NCBI GenBank assembly: GCA_009733775.1 | Contig: WOGZ01000001.1 | Span: 186,001 to 250,000, forward strand | Length of the DNA stretch: 64,000 nt | DNA from: Alectoria sarmentosa | Lineage: Eukaryota > Ascomycota > Lecanoromycetes > Lecanorales > Parmeliaceae | Direction: 5' to 3' | Part shown: positions 43,481 to 54,870 of the stretch, piece after piece | Numbering within the stretch: position 1 is the first letter of the stretch | How the letters are laid out: each line of letters begins with the position of its first letter | Notes under the pieces: model-generated | Database searches by the model: none | The model's input: only the letters and a program-made list of their open reading frames with translations | Told to the model about the DNA's origin: nothing | Program-made: the position numbers and the translations under genes

Positions 43481-43913
43481 ATGTTGTCCTGTTTACCACT
43501 GATAGCTTTGTTCTTGGTGCAGTACTCAACGGTCACCATAGAAGCTCCAACCCAAACGCTCGGAGGTTCATCATCCGTTCAATCTGCTTCAGACCTTGAG
43601 GGTCAACTCAGTGATCTGGTGATTCCTCAAGAAGAGGCAAAAAACGTGACCACCACGGAGACTCGATCAATCCGAAGCGCGCCGGACTATGCGACCTTGC
43701 TCAGTGAGATTGGTGACTTCACACTTCCAAGCAACATTACTGCAGGCCACGTGGCTAAAGCAGCAAAGTAAGTGCAACTCGAGCGATTTGCGACGGGGAA
43801 GAACAAAGCTGACAGACTTGCTCGATAGAAAAGCCGTGCCATCGCTCTCTGATGCAGAAGTGATTAGCATTGTTCAAGCATTACGGCCTGAGCAGTTGAG
43901 CCTCCTTCCGTGA
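43481..43913 (+). CDS. Small secreted protein (123 aa)
   Basis: Exons 43481-43767 and 43829-43913; the 61-nt intron has a perfect GTAAGT donor and a GCTGAC branch. The first 22 residues (MLSCLPLIALFLVQYSTVTI) form a clear signal peptide. The mature part is acidic, Ser/Thr-rich and has no cysteine pairs. It carries YATLLSEIGDFTLPSNIT and, after the intron, SLSDAEVISIVQALRPEQ, suggesting two amphipathic helices. There is one N-glycosylation sequon in each of the stretches KNVTTT and SNITAG. No family recognised; size, secretion signal and TATA box make it an effector-like candidate, but that is inference. Confidence 0.7.
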
Positions 43914-45667
43914 CGCAGTCAACTCATCGCCATCACCCACTGATATATCAGCTACATTCACCATAGCTATGGAAACCTTCTTCGGACCAAGGACAGAATG
44001 TGCTTGTGTACGTGTCATTGCAGCTGTCTACGAAGGTCGGATCAGCCATCGTGTCGACAAGCTTTCCGGTCTGGAGACGACCTGTGTGCTTGGACCACAT
44101 GCCGAAAATGGGTAAAATCGACATGGCTGGCTTTTTTTGAAATGGGGTTTCGCTCTTGGGACGTGGAGCGCGGCGTGTGCCCTCGCACGAGGGACGGTGA
44201 CGATGCTTGCGGAGCCAAGCACTCCAACGATCGGATTTGCAGACTTGCCTGGGCAGAGCTCCGGAAAACTCCACAAGCTGCAGATTAGCTGGATGACGAG
44301 TCTTTTGCGATGGTGTCTTGCACGTATCTCGAGTACGTCAACAACAAAGATGGATTTTATAGACTATAGACGATAGACTTGCACAGAATTAATATCTAAT
44401 ACAGCAAATCGGGGCATCATCGTTTCCTCGAACACAATCTAGGTACACAATGCATGTGATGTATGTACTCCAAAAGCATTTCTTCCGTCTTTTGGTACCT
44501 TGCAGATAAGCGCACGGGCCTGAGCTTTTGAGCATGAGGCTCGACTAATTCTGGCGTACGGCTGACTAGCTCGCAAGTCACCAGCACTAATTTTGATTTC
44601 TTGGCACAAGGTCACGTGATTTCGCACCAGCGTGCGTGAGAAAAATCGAGCCAAGAATCACCAGTTTGAGTGCAGGGTTAGGAATGCTACGAGCGCTGGA
44701 CTCTGGGTGCTGACCTCCGTACTCTACGTGGCTCCCGCTCGCTCTCTCGTTAATCCGTCTGCAAGACGTTGTGCCCTTCTCCTCATTCTTAATCATCTTC
44801 CCTCTCGTACCCTTGTTAAGTAACTCTCGTTCCACGTACTGCCAAACGAAAAAATCCCTGGTTCCTTGACCGACACCTATTGGTGCTGTGCAATTCACAC
44901 CACCACCACCTCATGGCACTCGATGTATGTCATCGTAAAATGTACACAACTATACCAATCAAGTAATACGGAAATCTTTCCCCCATGCAACGGCTGCCAA
45001 AAATTCATTTCGTTCATGGATTTTATTTAGAGCTCCATCAAAGTATAGATAGATAGATAGATAGATAAGAAATCGATCACCTTTATCCCCATCGTTCGTT
45101 CGTCATTGGGTATCTATCTATCTATCTGACTGAGAACGGTTCGGATATCCTCGGCCATAGATAGATAGAGAGCCCTCTCTCTAGCTAGAAATGACCGCCA
45201 GTTTCCTGGGTCTCTCGATTATCGGTCACATGCCGGAATGGTTCAAACATAACAAGGCACCGTGCCGTGAAAGGAGGGCGCTTTTCAGATACCTTAGCTA
45301 CGAGGGGAGCAGTTGTTTGAATTGGCAGGAGATATGTGGGAGAGACGCAGTGGATAATGTGGTAGGGAGATGCCAATGCTCTGTGGTATATACAAAGCCT
45401 AGCTATGCTGTTAGAATAAACGCCTTCTGAAGATGTAATAGTACAACCCCAAAATGAGTTCGTTCCATCAACATCGAAACCTTTCACATGCCCGCCTACT
45501 GCCCCTTCGAGAACACACGAGCGAAGTAGGAATTCTGCGAGGATATCTCATTGGCTGCTAATCGTGGCAGCGCAGAAAAGCCAAATTTGAGTAGCTTTTC
45601 CTGTAGTCTCTAAAGACCGGTATTTCAGAAGTGAGTCGTGTGAAAGTAGATGACGATTGACGGCCTT
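43914..45667. other. Long intergenic region with GATA/TATC microsatellites
   Basis: 1.75 kb. Several overlapping open frames at 43950-44380 have no signature that I can support. Microsatellites lie at 45045-45170. Confidence 0.4.
45043..45170. repeat. Facing GATA and TATC microsatellites
   Basis: (ATAG)n at about 45045-45067 is followed by (TATC)n at about 45111-45127 and again ATAGATAG at 45157-45168. The first two tracts are reverse complements and could form a hairpin with a loop of about 45 bases. Confidence 0.85.
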
Positions 45668-46960
45668 TCAACCTTCAGCTGCGTCCCTCTTTTTCTCATT
45701 ACTCCTCTTAGCCATCTTTTTCCCAACCTCGTAACTACTAATCATGATAGCACACGCCGGCGCCACTTTCAACATCCTCGGCACCCAGCCTCTGAACAGG
45801 CCCGCCATTCCCTCCTCTTTCCAGATGTGGTAGATGAAACGCGGCATCGCCTGCTCTTCCGGCCTTAGCGCTGTTGATGCCAATTTTCCTGCTTCTTTTG
45901 CGGGCTCATGATGAAGCACTTGCTGTCGAGTCTTTCCCACATCGAAAGGCGTTGTGATGACAGAGGCTATAGCTCCTGAGGTGGCTCCCGCGACGAAGCT
46001 ATCCACGAATGTCGAGGTGTGGTTACCACTATCCTGTGGCTTCGACCTCGGTCTCGTTCGGTGGTGTGGAGGATCTCGCATGTCTGTCAATACATTCCGT
46101 ACAGCTTCGTAGCCCCACCAGTATATCCCACTGAACGGCACATCCCTCCACATGGTCAACGTCAATCCTCGCCAAAGTGATGTATATCCCTGTGAATGGA
46201 CCATTGCCCGCAGTCCCGTGAGCGTTTCGGCAAAGACACCTGTTCCACTTCCAGATCCAGCGGCCTGCATTCGAGTTCGGAACATCTCGATTGGACTAAT
46301 AACACTAGCGGCAGCGACTCGAGCAATCGAACCGGCGATGAGTGGGGCATAGGAGTCTGGGATATGATTGTGTATCGGGCTGTGAGGATTCGAGCGGAGA
46401 GAATCGTAACCGGTGAAATAGATGACATTGGCGGGCACAGACATGACGAGCGTCGGGGAGAGACCACGCCAAAGGGAAGTGGGCCCTTCATGACGTGCGA
46501 TCTTGCGGAGCCCGTCGAAAGTGGAGGTGAAATTGCGGCGGCGTGTCTCATCGACCGCGCAATCTGCGGCTGGAGATGATGTGGATGATATGGATGGATT
46601 GAGAGTTGCGAGAGTGGCCGTTGAGGAGGGATTGGTTGCTATGCAGAATGGAGATGTGTTGTTTACCCAGAAGACTTCGCGGCAACAGGCTGTGACGCCA
46701 ATATTTGGAGGAAGATTTGTGAAAGTCGAGGAGGGTTTGGGGATAGGAAGGCTCGAGGTCTGAGGTTGAGATTGCAAGCGTACTCGGACGACATCTAGAG
46801 GTGTGACTATTGAAGATATGTATTAGTGGAGGAATTGTCTTTGGTGGTCGAGAAAGAGGGTACCAAGGAGAGATGTCAGGAGACTTCCGGATACCGCAGA
46901 GAGCATCTTTTGTCCGGCATTTATGTCCATCTCCACCTCGGGCTCATTCGAGTCATTCAT
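45668..46960 (-). CDS. MTM1: Mitochondrial carrier of the Mtm1 / SLC25A39-40 type
   Basis: Exons 46864-46960 and 45668-46806 give 411 aa. The three carrier repeats are marked by TPLDVVRVRLQSQ (made by the splice), SPIEMFRTRMQAAG and TPFDVGKTRQQV, each ending a transmembrane pair. Mtm1-type carriers act in the mitochondrial inner membrane and are linked to manganese/iron handling and glutathione import. A long loop between the first two repeats is Ser/Thr-rich. The start at 46960 (MNDSNEPEVEMDINAGQKM) is preferred, because the conserved AGQKMLSAVSGSLLTSLL follows directly; an in-frame ATG at 47098 would add 46 residues. Confidence 0.88.
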
Positions 46961-47558
46961 TTTCACGAAATTGCTTGACGCCGCGCCTTTTGACGATATG
47001 TCGTGCCAATGCCCCCGAGAAAGTTGAGAATTTCCATGACTCGAAGTGGCGACCTGGTGTTGGTCTGTTCGTACTGGCTCTGATATGAAGCCTGACATTC
47101 AAGATGTGTTATCAGTGGACGAGCTGACGTTGGGGACCCATTGAGAAATGAGAGAATCGTGAAGGAATGGTGTCTGGAGTATCAGTAGCAGGTGTCAGAA
47201 TGGCGAATCATGTAAAATAGAAAACAGAAAACAGAAAATCGAATATGTAGACGGCATCATTAATTGATGACCGACCTTTTTTACCCATGCACAGAGACGG
47301 AGACGGGCACGCTAGTCAATAAAGTCCGAAACCCCGATCTGCAAAACGGAACTTGATGGTTCAGCCGCACAGATGACAGGGCACCACTTTCTAGACTGCA
47401 GGCACTCCTTTCTCCTTCATAGATAGTAAGGAGCCTGTAGCCTCGCTCGTACTTCCGCCTCTAATTGTTTCGACGTCGTTGCTGCTGTCTTCTATATTCC
47501 TTTGAATCCCTTTTATTCGCGTACCCAGCGCAGTCACTCGTTCCCACCGCCATCTATC
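46961..47558. other. Divergent intergenic region, no gene seen
   Basis: 600 bp between the Mtm1 and four-helix membrane protein starts. The run GAAAACAGAAAACAGAAAATCG near 47220-47242 is simple sequence. If the longer Mtm1 start is used, the left part is coding. Confidence 0.4.
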
Positions 47559-48470
47559 ATGTTTCCAAGAATAGAGCTACCCAGGGAGCGAGTCTCCAAA
47601 AAGCCCTCACCATACCCGACCCTCGCTTTCCACCTCCTACGACTGGCCCAATTACTCTCCTCCATCATAGTCTCCAGCGTGCTCATCTTCTTTATCCATC
47701 ACCTCCACAAGGAAAAATACTACATTCCCTGGACCTTCATCCTCGTGCGCGATAGCCTCTCCCTTCCACTCCTCTTAACCATCCCCAGGTTCCGTGCTAA
47801 TCTCGAACTGTAGCTCCTCGCTGTCTCCATCTTGACTGTCATCGCTCTTGTAACAACTAGCATCCTCCATCTCACCCTCACCCTGAACCCCAAACACAAC
47901 CTCCTCTCCAATCTCTCCCTCCTCATCCTCTGGCTTCTGGGCCTCTCTCTTCTCTCCTGGAACCTCGGCTGGACCCTGGGCCACCGCTGCACGCCCGTCA
48001 CCTGGCATAACGACTCCGGCATCATGGTCTGCCGTCTCTACAAAGCCCTCACCGCATTCACCGTCACGGGCCTTGTTTCTACGCTTTTGGCATCGGCGCT
48101 CGATCTCCGTGTTCAGAAAAATTCGACCCAGTTGGGAAGTTATAATCAAATGTTGGATATCAAGGCCCCAATGGATCTGAGGTCGAGCAGTCCGTTTCAC
48201 GGAGGTGCCGAGGGTTTCGAGGCGGCGCATAGGAGGGAGAGCAGTCCTTATCACACTGGTGGTTTGGAGACGACTTATGATCAGAGAAGGGACCCGAGTC
48301 CTTACGAGTCAGAAGGGATGGAATCGGCATATTCTCATCGGAGGGATCCGAGTCATGATGCGACTAGGCCGTACAAAGTGCAGAAACCTATAGAGGCCCA
48401 GCAATTTGGCTACAGTGCTCCAAGTGAGCAGACAAGCTATGGCGGAGGGGGTGGACCGGGATGGATGTAG
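47559..48470 (+). CDS. Four-helix membrane protein, MARVEL-like (280 aa)
   Basis: Exons 47559-47744 and 47814-48470. Four hydrophobic helices lie at about residues 24-48, 57-82, 88-110 and 122-144, with short loops, a pattern typical of MARVEL-type fungal membrane proteins. The splice (GTGCGC donor, CTAAT branch, CTGTAG acceptor) joins PWTFIL to LLAVSILTV in the middle of helix 2. The cytoplasmic tail (about 150-280) has three imperfect repeats of 20-odd residues with RRxSSPY or RRDPSPY followed by a Gly-rich turn and GxExxY. It ends in GGGGGPGWM. Function unknown; such proteins organise plasma-membrane domains or eisosomes, which is only a family-level guess. Confidence 0.75.
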
Positions 48471-48803
48471 GAAGGCGTCAATGGATCTCAAAAGCTTCTG
48501 TTCTTCCATCTTCATTCTTCACTTGCAAGCTCTCTATTACATGGGAAATACGTCGGTGGCGTACATAATAAGCGGGCCATTTCTTTGCAATCTGGACTTC
48601 AATTAGTGAACATCTATTGACCATGCTTTACTGGTAGCACGAGCAAAGCCGATGCCAATTCATGCAAGCTCGTTCCTTCTTCCATGTCTCCTGGTAACGG
48701 CCTAGTACCATGTCCCTGCGCCGTACCGTACGATTCCATGCAATGCAATGACACGAGCCGTCAGCACTTGATAGGCTCATGATCCACAGCCCACGTGAAG
48801 CCA
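48471..48803. other. Convergent intergenic region, no gene seen
   Basis: 330 bp between convergent 3' ends; nothing recognised. Confidence 0.35.
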
Positions 48804-51800
48804 TCACGACCCCACCGTCCGCTGAACCGCTGGAACCGGGGCATGGACGACTCGCTCTCCAATATCCTCCGCCCTCACAATTCCACTTCCACGGATACCG
48901 GGAAAGACTGGATTCCCCCCCATCTCAAGACGCCTCACCAGCTCTTTGTTGTCCTCATTCCCCTCCAACAAGAATCTCAAGCACATGACCGCGTGCTCTC
49001 TGATGTATGGGTTGTTGCCATCATAGGTGCAGCAAGCCACCACCATCTCAACCCCGCCATACTGCCTGATCTGATCCTGCACCGTACGACTCTTCCATAC
49101 GAGAGAGGAGAGAACAAGTATGACGAGCTTTTTGAGGTTGCGCCATTCAAAGTCAGATGGGTCAGCAGCGTCGAGAGCGTCTTGGTCTTGGCTGTCGGTT
49201 TGGGAAAGGGGAGACGGAGCTGGCATGGGCCCATCTGTTGGCATCGGTATACCGGCAACATCATTAACGTCGAAAGGGCGCTCGACTGCGACTGGAGTAG
49301 CTGAATCGACAGATGGCTGGGCTGGCTGCGGTGTTTGCTGCTTTGCTGCTTGTTGTGCCTCCGCTATTGTTTGAGGCAGAGGGGCCGTAGTCACATCGGC
49401 GTGAGGAATGCTGCCTTCGAGTTCACGGAGCAAGGTCACGAGCTCCGACACTATCTCCCAATTCACAAGCAGGTCTTTCCATTCTTCGCTCTCGGTGAGA
49501 ACAGCAAAAAATTCGAGGAACTGGTAAACGCCTTCGTAGACACGCTCCATGTCCCAAAGGTTCAAAGGAAAGTCTTCTGGCATTGCGTGCTTTTGTTTGA
49601 TTTCGCCTTGGAGATAGATCAAGGCACAGGTTTCTGGAATAATGCATTGACGAAAGATGGTAAAGATGTACTTCACGACGTAGACGTCAACTCGGCGAGA
49701 AGTATCTGCATGTACATTACCACCTGTCCAGGCTGTCTTCCCAGTCGTAAGAGGCAGACCCTGCTTGCCTCGGAAAATTTGCGTGAGAATCTTGATGACC
49801 ATGCTCTGAGCTGGCGACACGATATCCTTGACTTCGGCAAAAGTCTGATAGGCGTACGGCATGAGTCCATTTTCTAGTATCGCCTCCATGATTTGCATCA
49901 TAAGCTTGAAATATATCTCGTCATCCTGGAGATCCCAAGCGGCAATGAAGATAAGTAACTCTCTAAGGAGGTTCCGGCCAGATTCGCCAGCAAGGAGGAT
50001 GTTGCATCTCATGCCTTGCATATCCCTACCCTGTAAGACCACACCCCGTGCAGCGCAAATCCCTATTTGGATGATCATAGGTAAGGCCTCAATTTCTTGG
50101 GGACCCAGAACCAAAGGAATATCTGTCAATAGTCCACGCTCTTGGTCTCCAGGCTCACCAGGGCTTTTATATCCTTCATCATCATCGCTCAAAGGCACGC
50201 CATGGCCGTCAAGATCTCCTCCATTAGGGAACGTCATCAGGTCTTGCTCTTCCTCATTTATGACGCCCGTAGCAGTGTCAGCTAGTCGAGCCATCAACTG
50301 GTCCTTTGCGGTTTGTAGAGTAATTGCGGCCGACTGAGGTGTTTTCAGCGCCCCAAATTCATCTTCGCGGTCAGTTTGGGCCGTTCCCAATTGGGCGTCG
50401 GTACTCTTCTCTGCAATCGAAGCGTTATTGATAGATCCTTCAATTTCCCTCGAATTCTCGGGCTGTGCCTTTGCCGTTCTCTGCGCGATCGATGAGTCGT
50501 TAGTGGAACCCTCGTGTGGTAGAGCTGCGCCTGAGAACTGATCTCCACTCTTTTCCCTGTTCAACTCTTGAACGTGAATGCCTCTGCTCAAATCCACTTC
50601 GGGGTCAATAATAGATAGATGATTTAGAGATCGTAGGGGGTGCGTAGTGTCATCATGACGTCCAGCTCCGTCCGCAAGGCCATTTGCGTTTGCTGTGGCG
50701 TCGATTTTCCCGTTGGTATTTCCCACTGGTTCGTCAGTTCCAGACGATTCAGAGTCTTGCTCAGGCGTCTCCTTCACCTCCTCCACGCTATCATACTTGG
50801 TGTCACCAAGCCTGGCGGCGAAATGATCTCGACCCATACCAGCAGGTAGAGTACCTGCAGCGTACTGGTTTGCGACCTTGGAGCTGGCAAAGAGGTCTAG
50901 CCATAATAGGAGCTTACGCTGCTCGTTCTCCTGAATGAAATTGTAGAGGAATTGCAGGCATGTGATGAGAAGCTTTTTGTCTGAAAGCGTAGATACCAAA
51001 TTAGTTACGGGCCATGATATCATAAAGTCATAAGCTGTCGGTCGACTTACATGCACCAATAACGTTTCCCCACTGTATCTCTGTACGACTACCGGCATCC
51101 CCATCATAACCTCTGGCCGTAACACGAACGCAAAGATCGATGAGTTTCTGGACTTGCTGATCGAGTAGGCTTTCTCCTGCAAGGTTCTGAGCCTTTGTGA
51201 CAGTTGCCAGACAATTCCGAGCAACCATCAGAATATCATTCAAGCGGTCCAGATCTTTCATCAAAGTATCGTGATTCAATGCCATCAATGCTGAAAACGA
51301 GCCACAAGTCCCAGTTTGAGGGTCATTGGGAGCGAGGGACTGCGCCTCCAAGACCGGAATTGCAAGCGCGAACACGTGATGAATGTCCTTCCAATTGTCT
51401 GGATTGGTCCCAAGAATTGTCCTGACCTTCTCATCATTGTTTGTTCGACGGACGAGAATCTTGCAAGACTTTAACGTATCTTCCCAGACACTTTCGTTCA
51501 ACGTCTTGCGGTTCCTGAAAAGAGCCTGGGTACAACTACACACCAAGTACAAAGACATCTCTTCGGCTTCTTTCCCAAACCTCGACCTGAAAAGGCTTGG
51601 TACAGGCATCATTCGCTTCTCGTCTACGATCCCCTCGACACTCTGGATGTATTTGGAGGAGAGCCCCGAGATAAACGTAATGTATTCTTCTAGAATTGAG
51701 TTATGGCAAGGTTCTTCGTAGGAAAGAAGAGGTTTGCACGGAGCTTCGAAGGGTTGATATCGGCGGAATTTGCTGCAGGTGTGTCCCAGCAGAATGAGAA

Positions 51801-52212
51801 CAGGAAGCGGGATGTTTTTGACCCAGCCTTCGGGGTCGATGTTGTTAAGTCTGGGGAATTCAGTGGGCTTGTATTCTTGGTCCTCCCTTAGAAACAGCTT
51901 CTTTGCCTTTGCTGAGCGGAGCAAATCCTTACGGTCCTCCCTTGTTTCGAGAAGAGAAAAGGCAAGAGCCTTTTCAAGAAGCTTGCGTTGATCTGGATAC
52001 TTGGTCTGCAGCCCATTGATGAAGCGTCCCACTATGAACCTCCTGGTGCATGGGTCGATGCCTTTTTTGCGAAGCCCTTTAAGGTCTCTTGGGTTAATTA
52101 TTGGATCAAAGTTCAGGATTGTGGCCTGTGTGGAGGCCTCGGCTCGAAATTCATCGGCGGCCGACTGTCCGGGTCTAGCTGCTTTCACTCTAGACATGTC
52201 TTCAGACAGCAT
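48804..52212 (-). CDS. CTR86: Ataxin-10 / CTR86 (copper transport protein 86) homologue
   Basis: Exons 51051-52212 and 48804-50980 give 1112 aa; the 70-nt intron has a perfect GTAAGT donor and a TTTCAG acceptor. The protein is mostly helical and fits an armadillo-like fold. The C-terminal ataxin-10 domain is clear: LVILVLSSLVWKSRTVQDQI, then NNPYIREHAVMCLRFLLEGN and NKELVRRL. A low-complexity acidic/Gln insert lies at about residues 540-740. Fungal homologues are annotated CTR86, but a direct role in copper transport is not established from sequence. The longer frame starts with GTG, so ATG 52212 (or 52197) was chosen. Confidence 0.87.
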
Positions 52213-52655
52213 TAAAGTACCAGCATGATTTTGTTGTGTGTTGATGATGGTTGTTGGACAACAAGGTGGCACAAGAATGGAACTTTACATGAGTATTGAT
52301 GCCAAGAAATCTGCCGTCTGTCAGACCGCATGAGTGCTTCCGGGCTTTGAGCCGGTGATGCTGGCTACAGTATAGAACCCCAATCCCTAGACCTTCTAAG
52401 AGGTCCATAGCAGCACCAGCAACATTGATATATTCGAACTTTTCACTTTCCAAGTATCCTTCTCCTGCTTTTGACACAGAGCCTTGGAAGTTGATGTTCC
52501 TCTTGTGACTCAAATGGGCATGTGTAGATTTAGAAACATGTATTTGGTTTAGTTACTGTCACCTCATCTCTCTCCGAGAATCTGGGAGTCAGATTTTCTT
52601 ACACTCTCCCTGTCAATCAACTTCTCGCTCCGAACACGCTGGAAAAGGAGTCATC
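52213..52655. other. Divergent intergenic region, no gene seen
   Basis: 440 bp between CTR86 and the P-loop gene. A minus-strand open frame here has no domain and no start join. Confidence 0.4.
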
Positions 52656-53344
52656 ATGGCCTTTGTCTACATCAATGGCTATCCAGGTGTTGGGAAGCTG
52701 ACTGTAGCGAATGAACTCACGCATGTGCGCCCAACAATTCAAGTCACGATCTTTGTCCAGCTAATCTTGCTTTAGGAAACTCATACTGTCGTCGAAAGTC
52801 GTCGACAATCATAGCCTCATCGATCCGGTAGCCAGAAAGTACGAACGATGGATGCCTGAGTACTATCCCATGAGGAAAGAGGTGGTAAGTCAGAAACCCG
52901 CCTTTTCAATGTTTTTCTGCCAAGGTATTAATCAAATTGCAGCGCAGCCTAGCTCTGAGCGAAGCAACCACGTCCGCATCAGACATCACCTACATCTTCA
53001 CAGACTCACAGTCATCTAGTGACATTGGCTCAGCCACAGCACAAGAGTATGAAACCTCAGCAAAGAAGCGAAGGTGTCCGTTCGTTTCGATTGTTCTCTC
53101 TTGCCATTTCGAAGAAAACATGAGGCGCCTTCAGGCAGTAGGCCGGGGTGAATCCACCAATACGAAGCTGACTGATCTCGATATATTTCGGTCTATTCGG
53201 GAGACAGAGGATATCTACCATTTTGGTGGTCCAATGGAATTGGAGCTTGAAGTCACCGAGACCTCTGCGGCAGCGACTGCTGAGAAGATTCATGCTTTCA
53301 TTCGAGAAAGTCTACCCTCACAGAAGGACCTCAAATTCACATAA
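52656..53344 (+). CDS. Small P-loop NTPase-like protein (191 aa)
   Basis: Exons 52656-52720, 52776-52884 and 52943-53344. The N-terminus has a Walker A motif in YINGYPGVGKLTVANEL. The first intron has to start with GC: the join AC|G gives ELTKLILSSKVVDNHSLIDP, matching the family, while every GT donor nearby puts exon 2 out of frame. So this is a GC-AG intron (GCATGT, branch GCTAAT, acceptor TTTAG). The middle has ITYIFTDSQSS and later VSIVLSCHFEENMRRL. Related fungal proteins are small uncharacterised kinase-like ATPases with an AAA-type P-loop. Substrate unknown. Confidence 0.78.
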
Positions 53345-53607
53345 GCGACATTTGGTACATTCAGACGGAGATTAATCCATCATGCTAGGAGCAAAGGCAT
53401 CGGAAATCTCATGAGCAATTGGGGGAGCAAACAAAGGGTAGGTAGTATGGAAGGCAGCGCCAAGAGCAGATGCCATACCCACCATTTGAGAAGCAGCCAT
53501 CAAAACCAGCTACTGTTGCCAGCTGAGTAATCCAAAAATAGCAGCATGCTACTGAGTAATCTTGCCTTACCCCCTTCACAACTTATGAGAGTCGTATTCC
53601 ACCAACG

Positions 53608-54870
53608 TTAGACCCAACCAACCCTCCTCCCAACCCAACTCGTCCCACCCAGCATAGCGCTTATTCCTGTAAAGACAATCAATAAGCCGTAGCCAGTTCC
53701 ATATCCCAACGTGGCATCCCCAACCCAGGGCTGCTTGCTCAGCAAGGCCTCGCTCAACGGCCCGCAGGCTACGCTGCCTATCCCCCTGCCCGCGGCCAGC
53801 AATCCAAAAATCAATCCTGCATCAGCACGATCATCGACCCTCTTCACCTCTTGAATGCTACCAGTGTATGTTGAAGTGAAGCCACCTGCAAACAAACCGT
53901 AGACCAGACTGAAGATGCAGAGGAGAGGAAATGAGGTGGAAACCCCCCAAAGGAGGAAGACGGATATGGTGGCACCAATAGTGGAGGTGAGAATAACAGT
54001 TGTGATGTGCAGTCGGTCGCTGAGGAACCCCAAGATTACCTGGCCAAAAACCGAAGTCGTATTGAATAGAGATATTGTTACGGTGCCAGAGATTGGGGAT
54101 AGACCCAAACTCCGTGCGTAAGTAGGCAGGTAGATGTTCGGGATGAAAAAGCCAAGGCTCTCGAGGATGTTGCCGGTTTGTAGGATCCAAAACGTGGATG
54201 TCCTTAGGAAACCCCAATATAGCCGACGACTATGAGATGTTGGGGAGACTGGTAGGCGGGGCTTGACGAAGTACAGAAGGGGACCCACGAGAAGGAAGAG
54301 GATGATGGACCATACGCGCAGCATGGTACTGAAAGAGTACTCATTGAGACCCCAATTCATCAAGAAGGGTATGCAAACCCCGCTGAAGCCTATGATAATC
54401 AGACAAGGTCTTGAATCTGAGGGCGGATAGGGAGGATGATTACCTGTTCCTGCCCACATGACACCAAAGGCGAGACCTTTGCGTGCAATGAACCACTCGT
54501 CTAGGAAGATGATTGTCGGCGTATACAGCATGGAACCCCCAATTGCATACAAAACGCCTTGGGTTAGAATGAGGTGAGAGACGCGGGTTGCGAAGGAAGA
54601 GGCCACCAGACTAATGATCATGATAGCAAGGCCAGCGACCGCAAAGCGGCGACGGTGAAGGGGATATCGTTGAAGGAGGGCGAAGGAGAAAGGGGCACCG
54701 AGGTACATGATACCCTTGATAGAAGAGTTTGATGTTAGGATTGTAAAGGCGATGGTGGAAAAGCCATACCATTGCCGAAGTACCAATGATTGCGATGCTG
54801 GATGGTTCCTTCGAGAATGGCGCATGCGTGGTGTAGTATTCTTGAAATATACCGAAAGAGAAAGGGAATC
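53608..54870 (-). CDS. MFS transporter, monocarboxylate-porter type, 5' end not resolved
   Basis: Three exons are clear: 54770-54870, 54444-54714 and 53608-54389 (about 385 codons). The intron 54715-54769 (GTATGG, CTAAC branch) restores TSAMGIMYLGAPFSF and 54390-54443 restores MWAGTGFSGVCIPFL. About ten hydrophobic segments are present, with the family motifs FGIFQEYYTTHAPF, GFLSDRLHITT and GLLAAGRGIGSVACGPL. The first membrane helix and the start codon are missing: the region upstream of 54870 has an acceptor-like CTCAG but no exon with an ATG in the needed phase, and one reading shows a TAG where a Trp might be expected. Possibly a 5'-decayed gene. Substrate unknown. Confidence 0.7.
   Translation of the reverse strand, partial: DSLSLSVYFKNTTPRMRHSRRNHPASQSLVLRQWYGFSTIAFTILTSNSSIKGIMYLGAPFSFALLQRYPLHRRRFAVAGLAIMIISLVASSFATRVSHLILTQGVLYAIGGSMLYTPTIIFLDEWFIARKGLAFGVMWAGTGNHPPYPPSDSRPCLIIIGFSGVCIPFLMNWGLNEYSFSTMLRVWSIILFLLVGPLLYFVKPRLPVSPTSHSRRLYWGFLRTSTFWILQTGNILESLGFFIPNIYLPTYARSLGLSPISGTVTISLFNTTSVFGQVILGFLSDRLHITTVILTSTIGATISVFLLWGVSTSFPLLCIFSLVYGLFAGGFTSTYTGSIQEVKRVDDRADAGLIFGLLAAGRGIGSVACGPLSEALLSKQPWVGDATLGYGTGYGLLIVFTGISAMLGGTSWVGRRVGWV

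Noticed and set aside
43998..44288. Plus-strand 96-codon Cys-rich frame
   Set aside because: Cysteine spacing is irregular, no signal peptide, and a competing frame breaks at a run of seven T; no support as a gene.
45043..45170. Microsatellite block considered as a CRISPR-like array
   Set aside because: Units are 4 bp with no spacers; simple sequence in a eukaryote.
45191..45487. Open frames on both strands next to microsatellites
   Set aside because: No domain or splice support.
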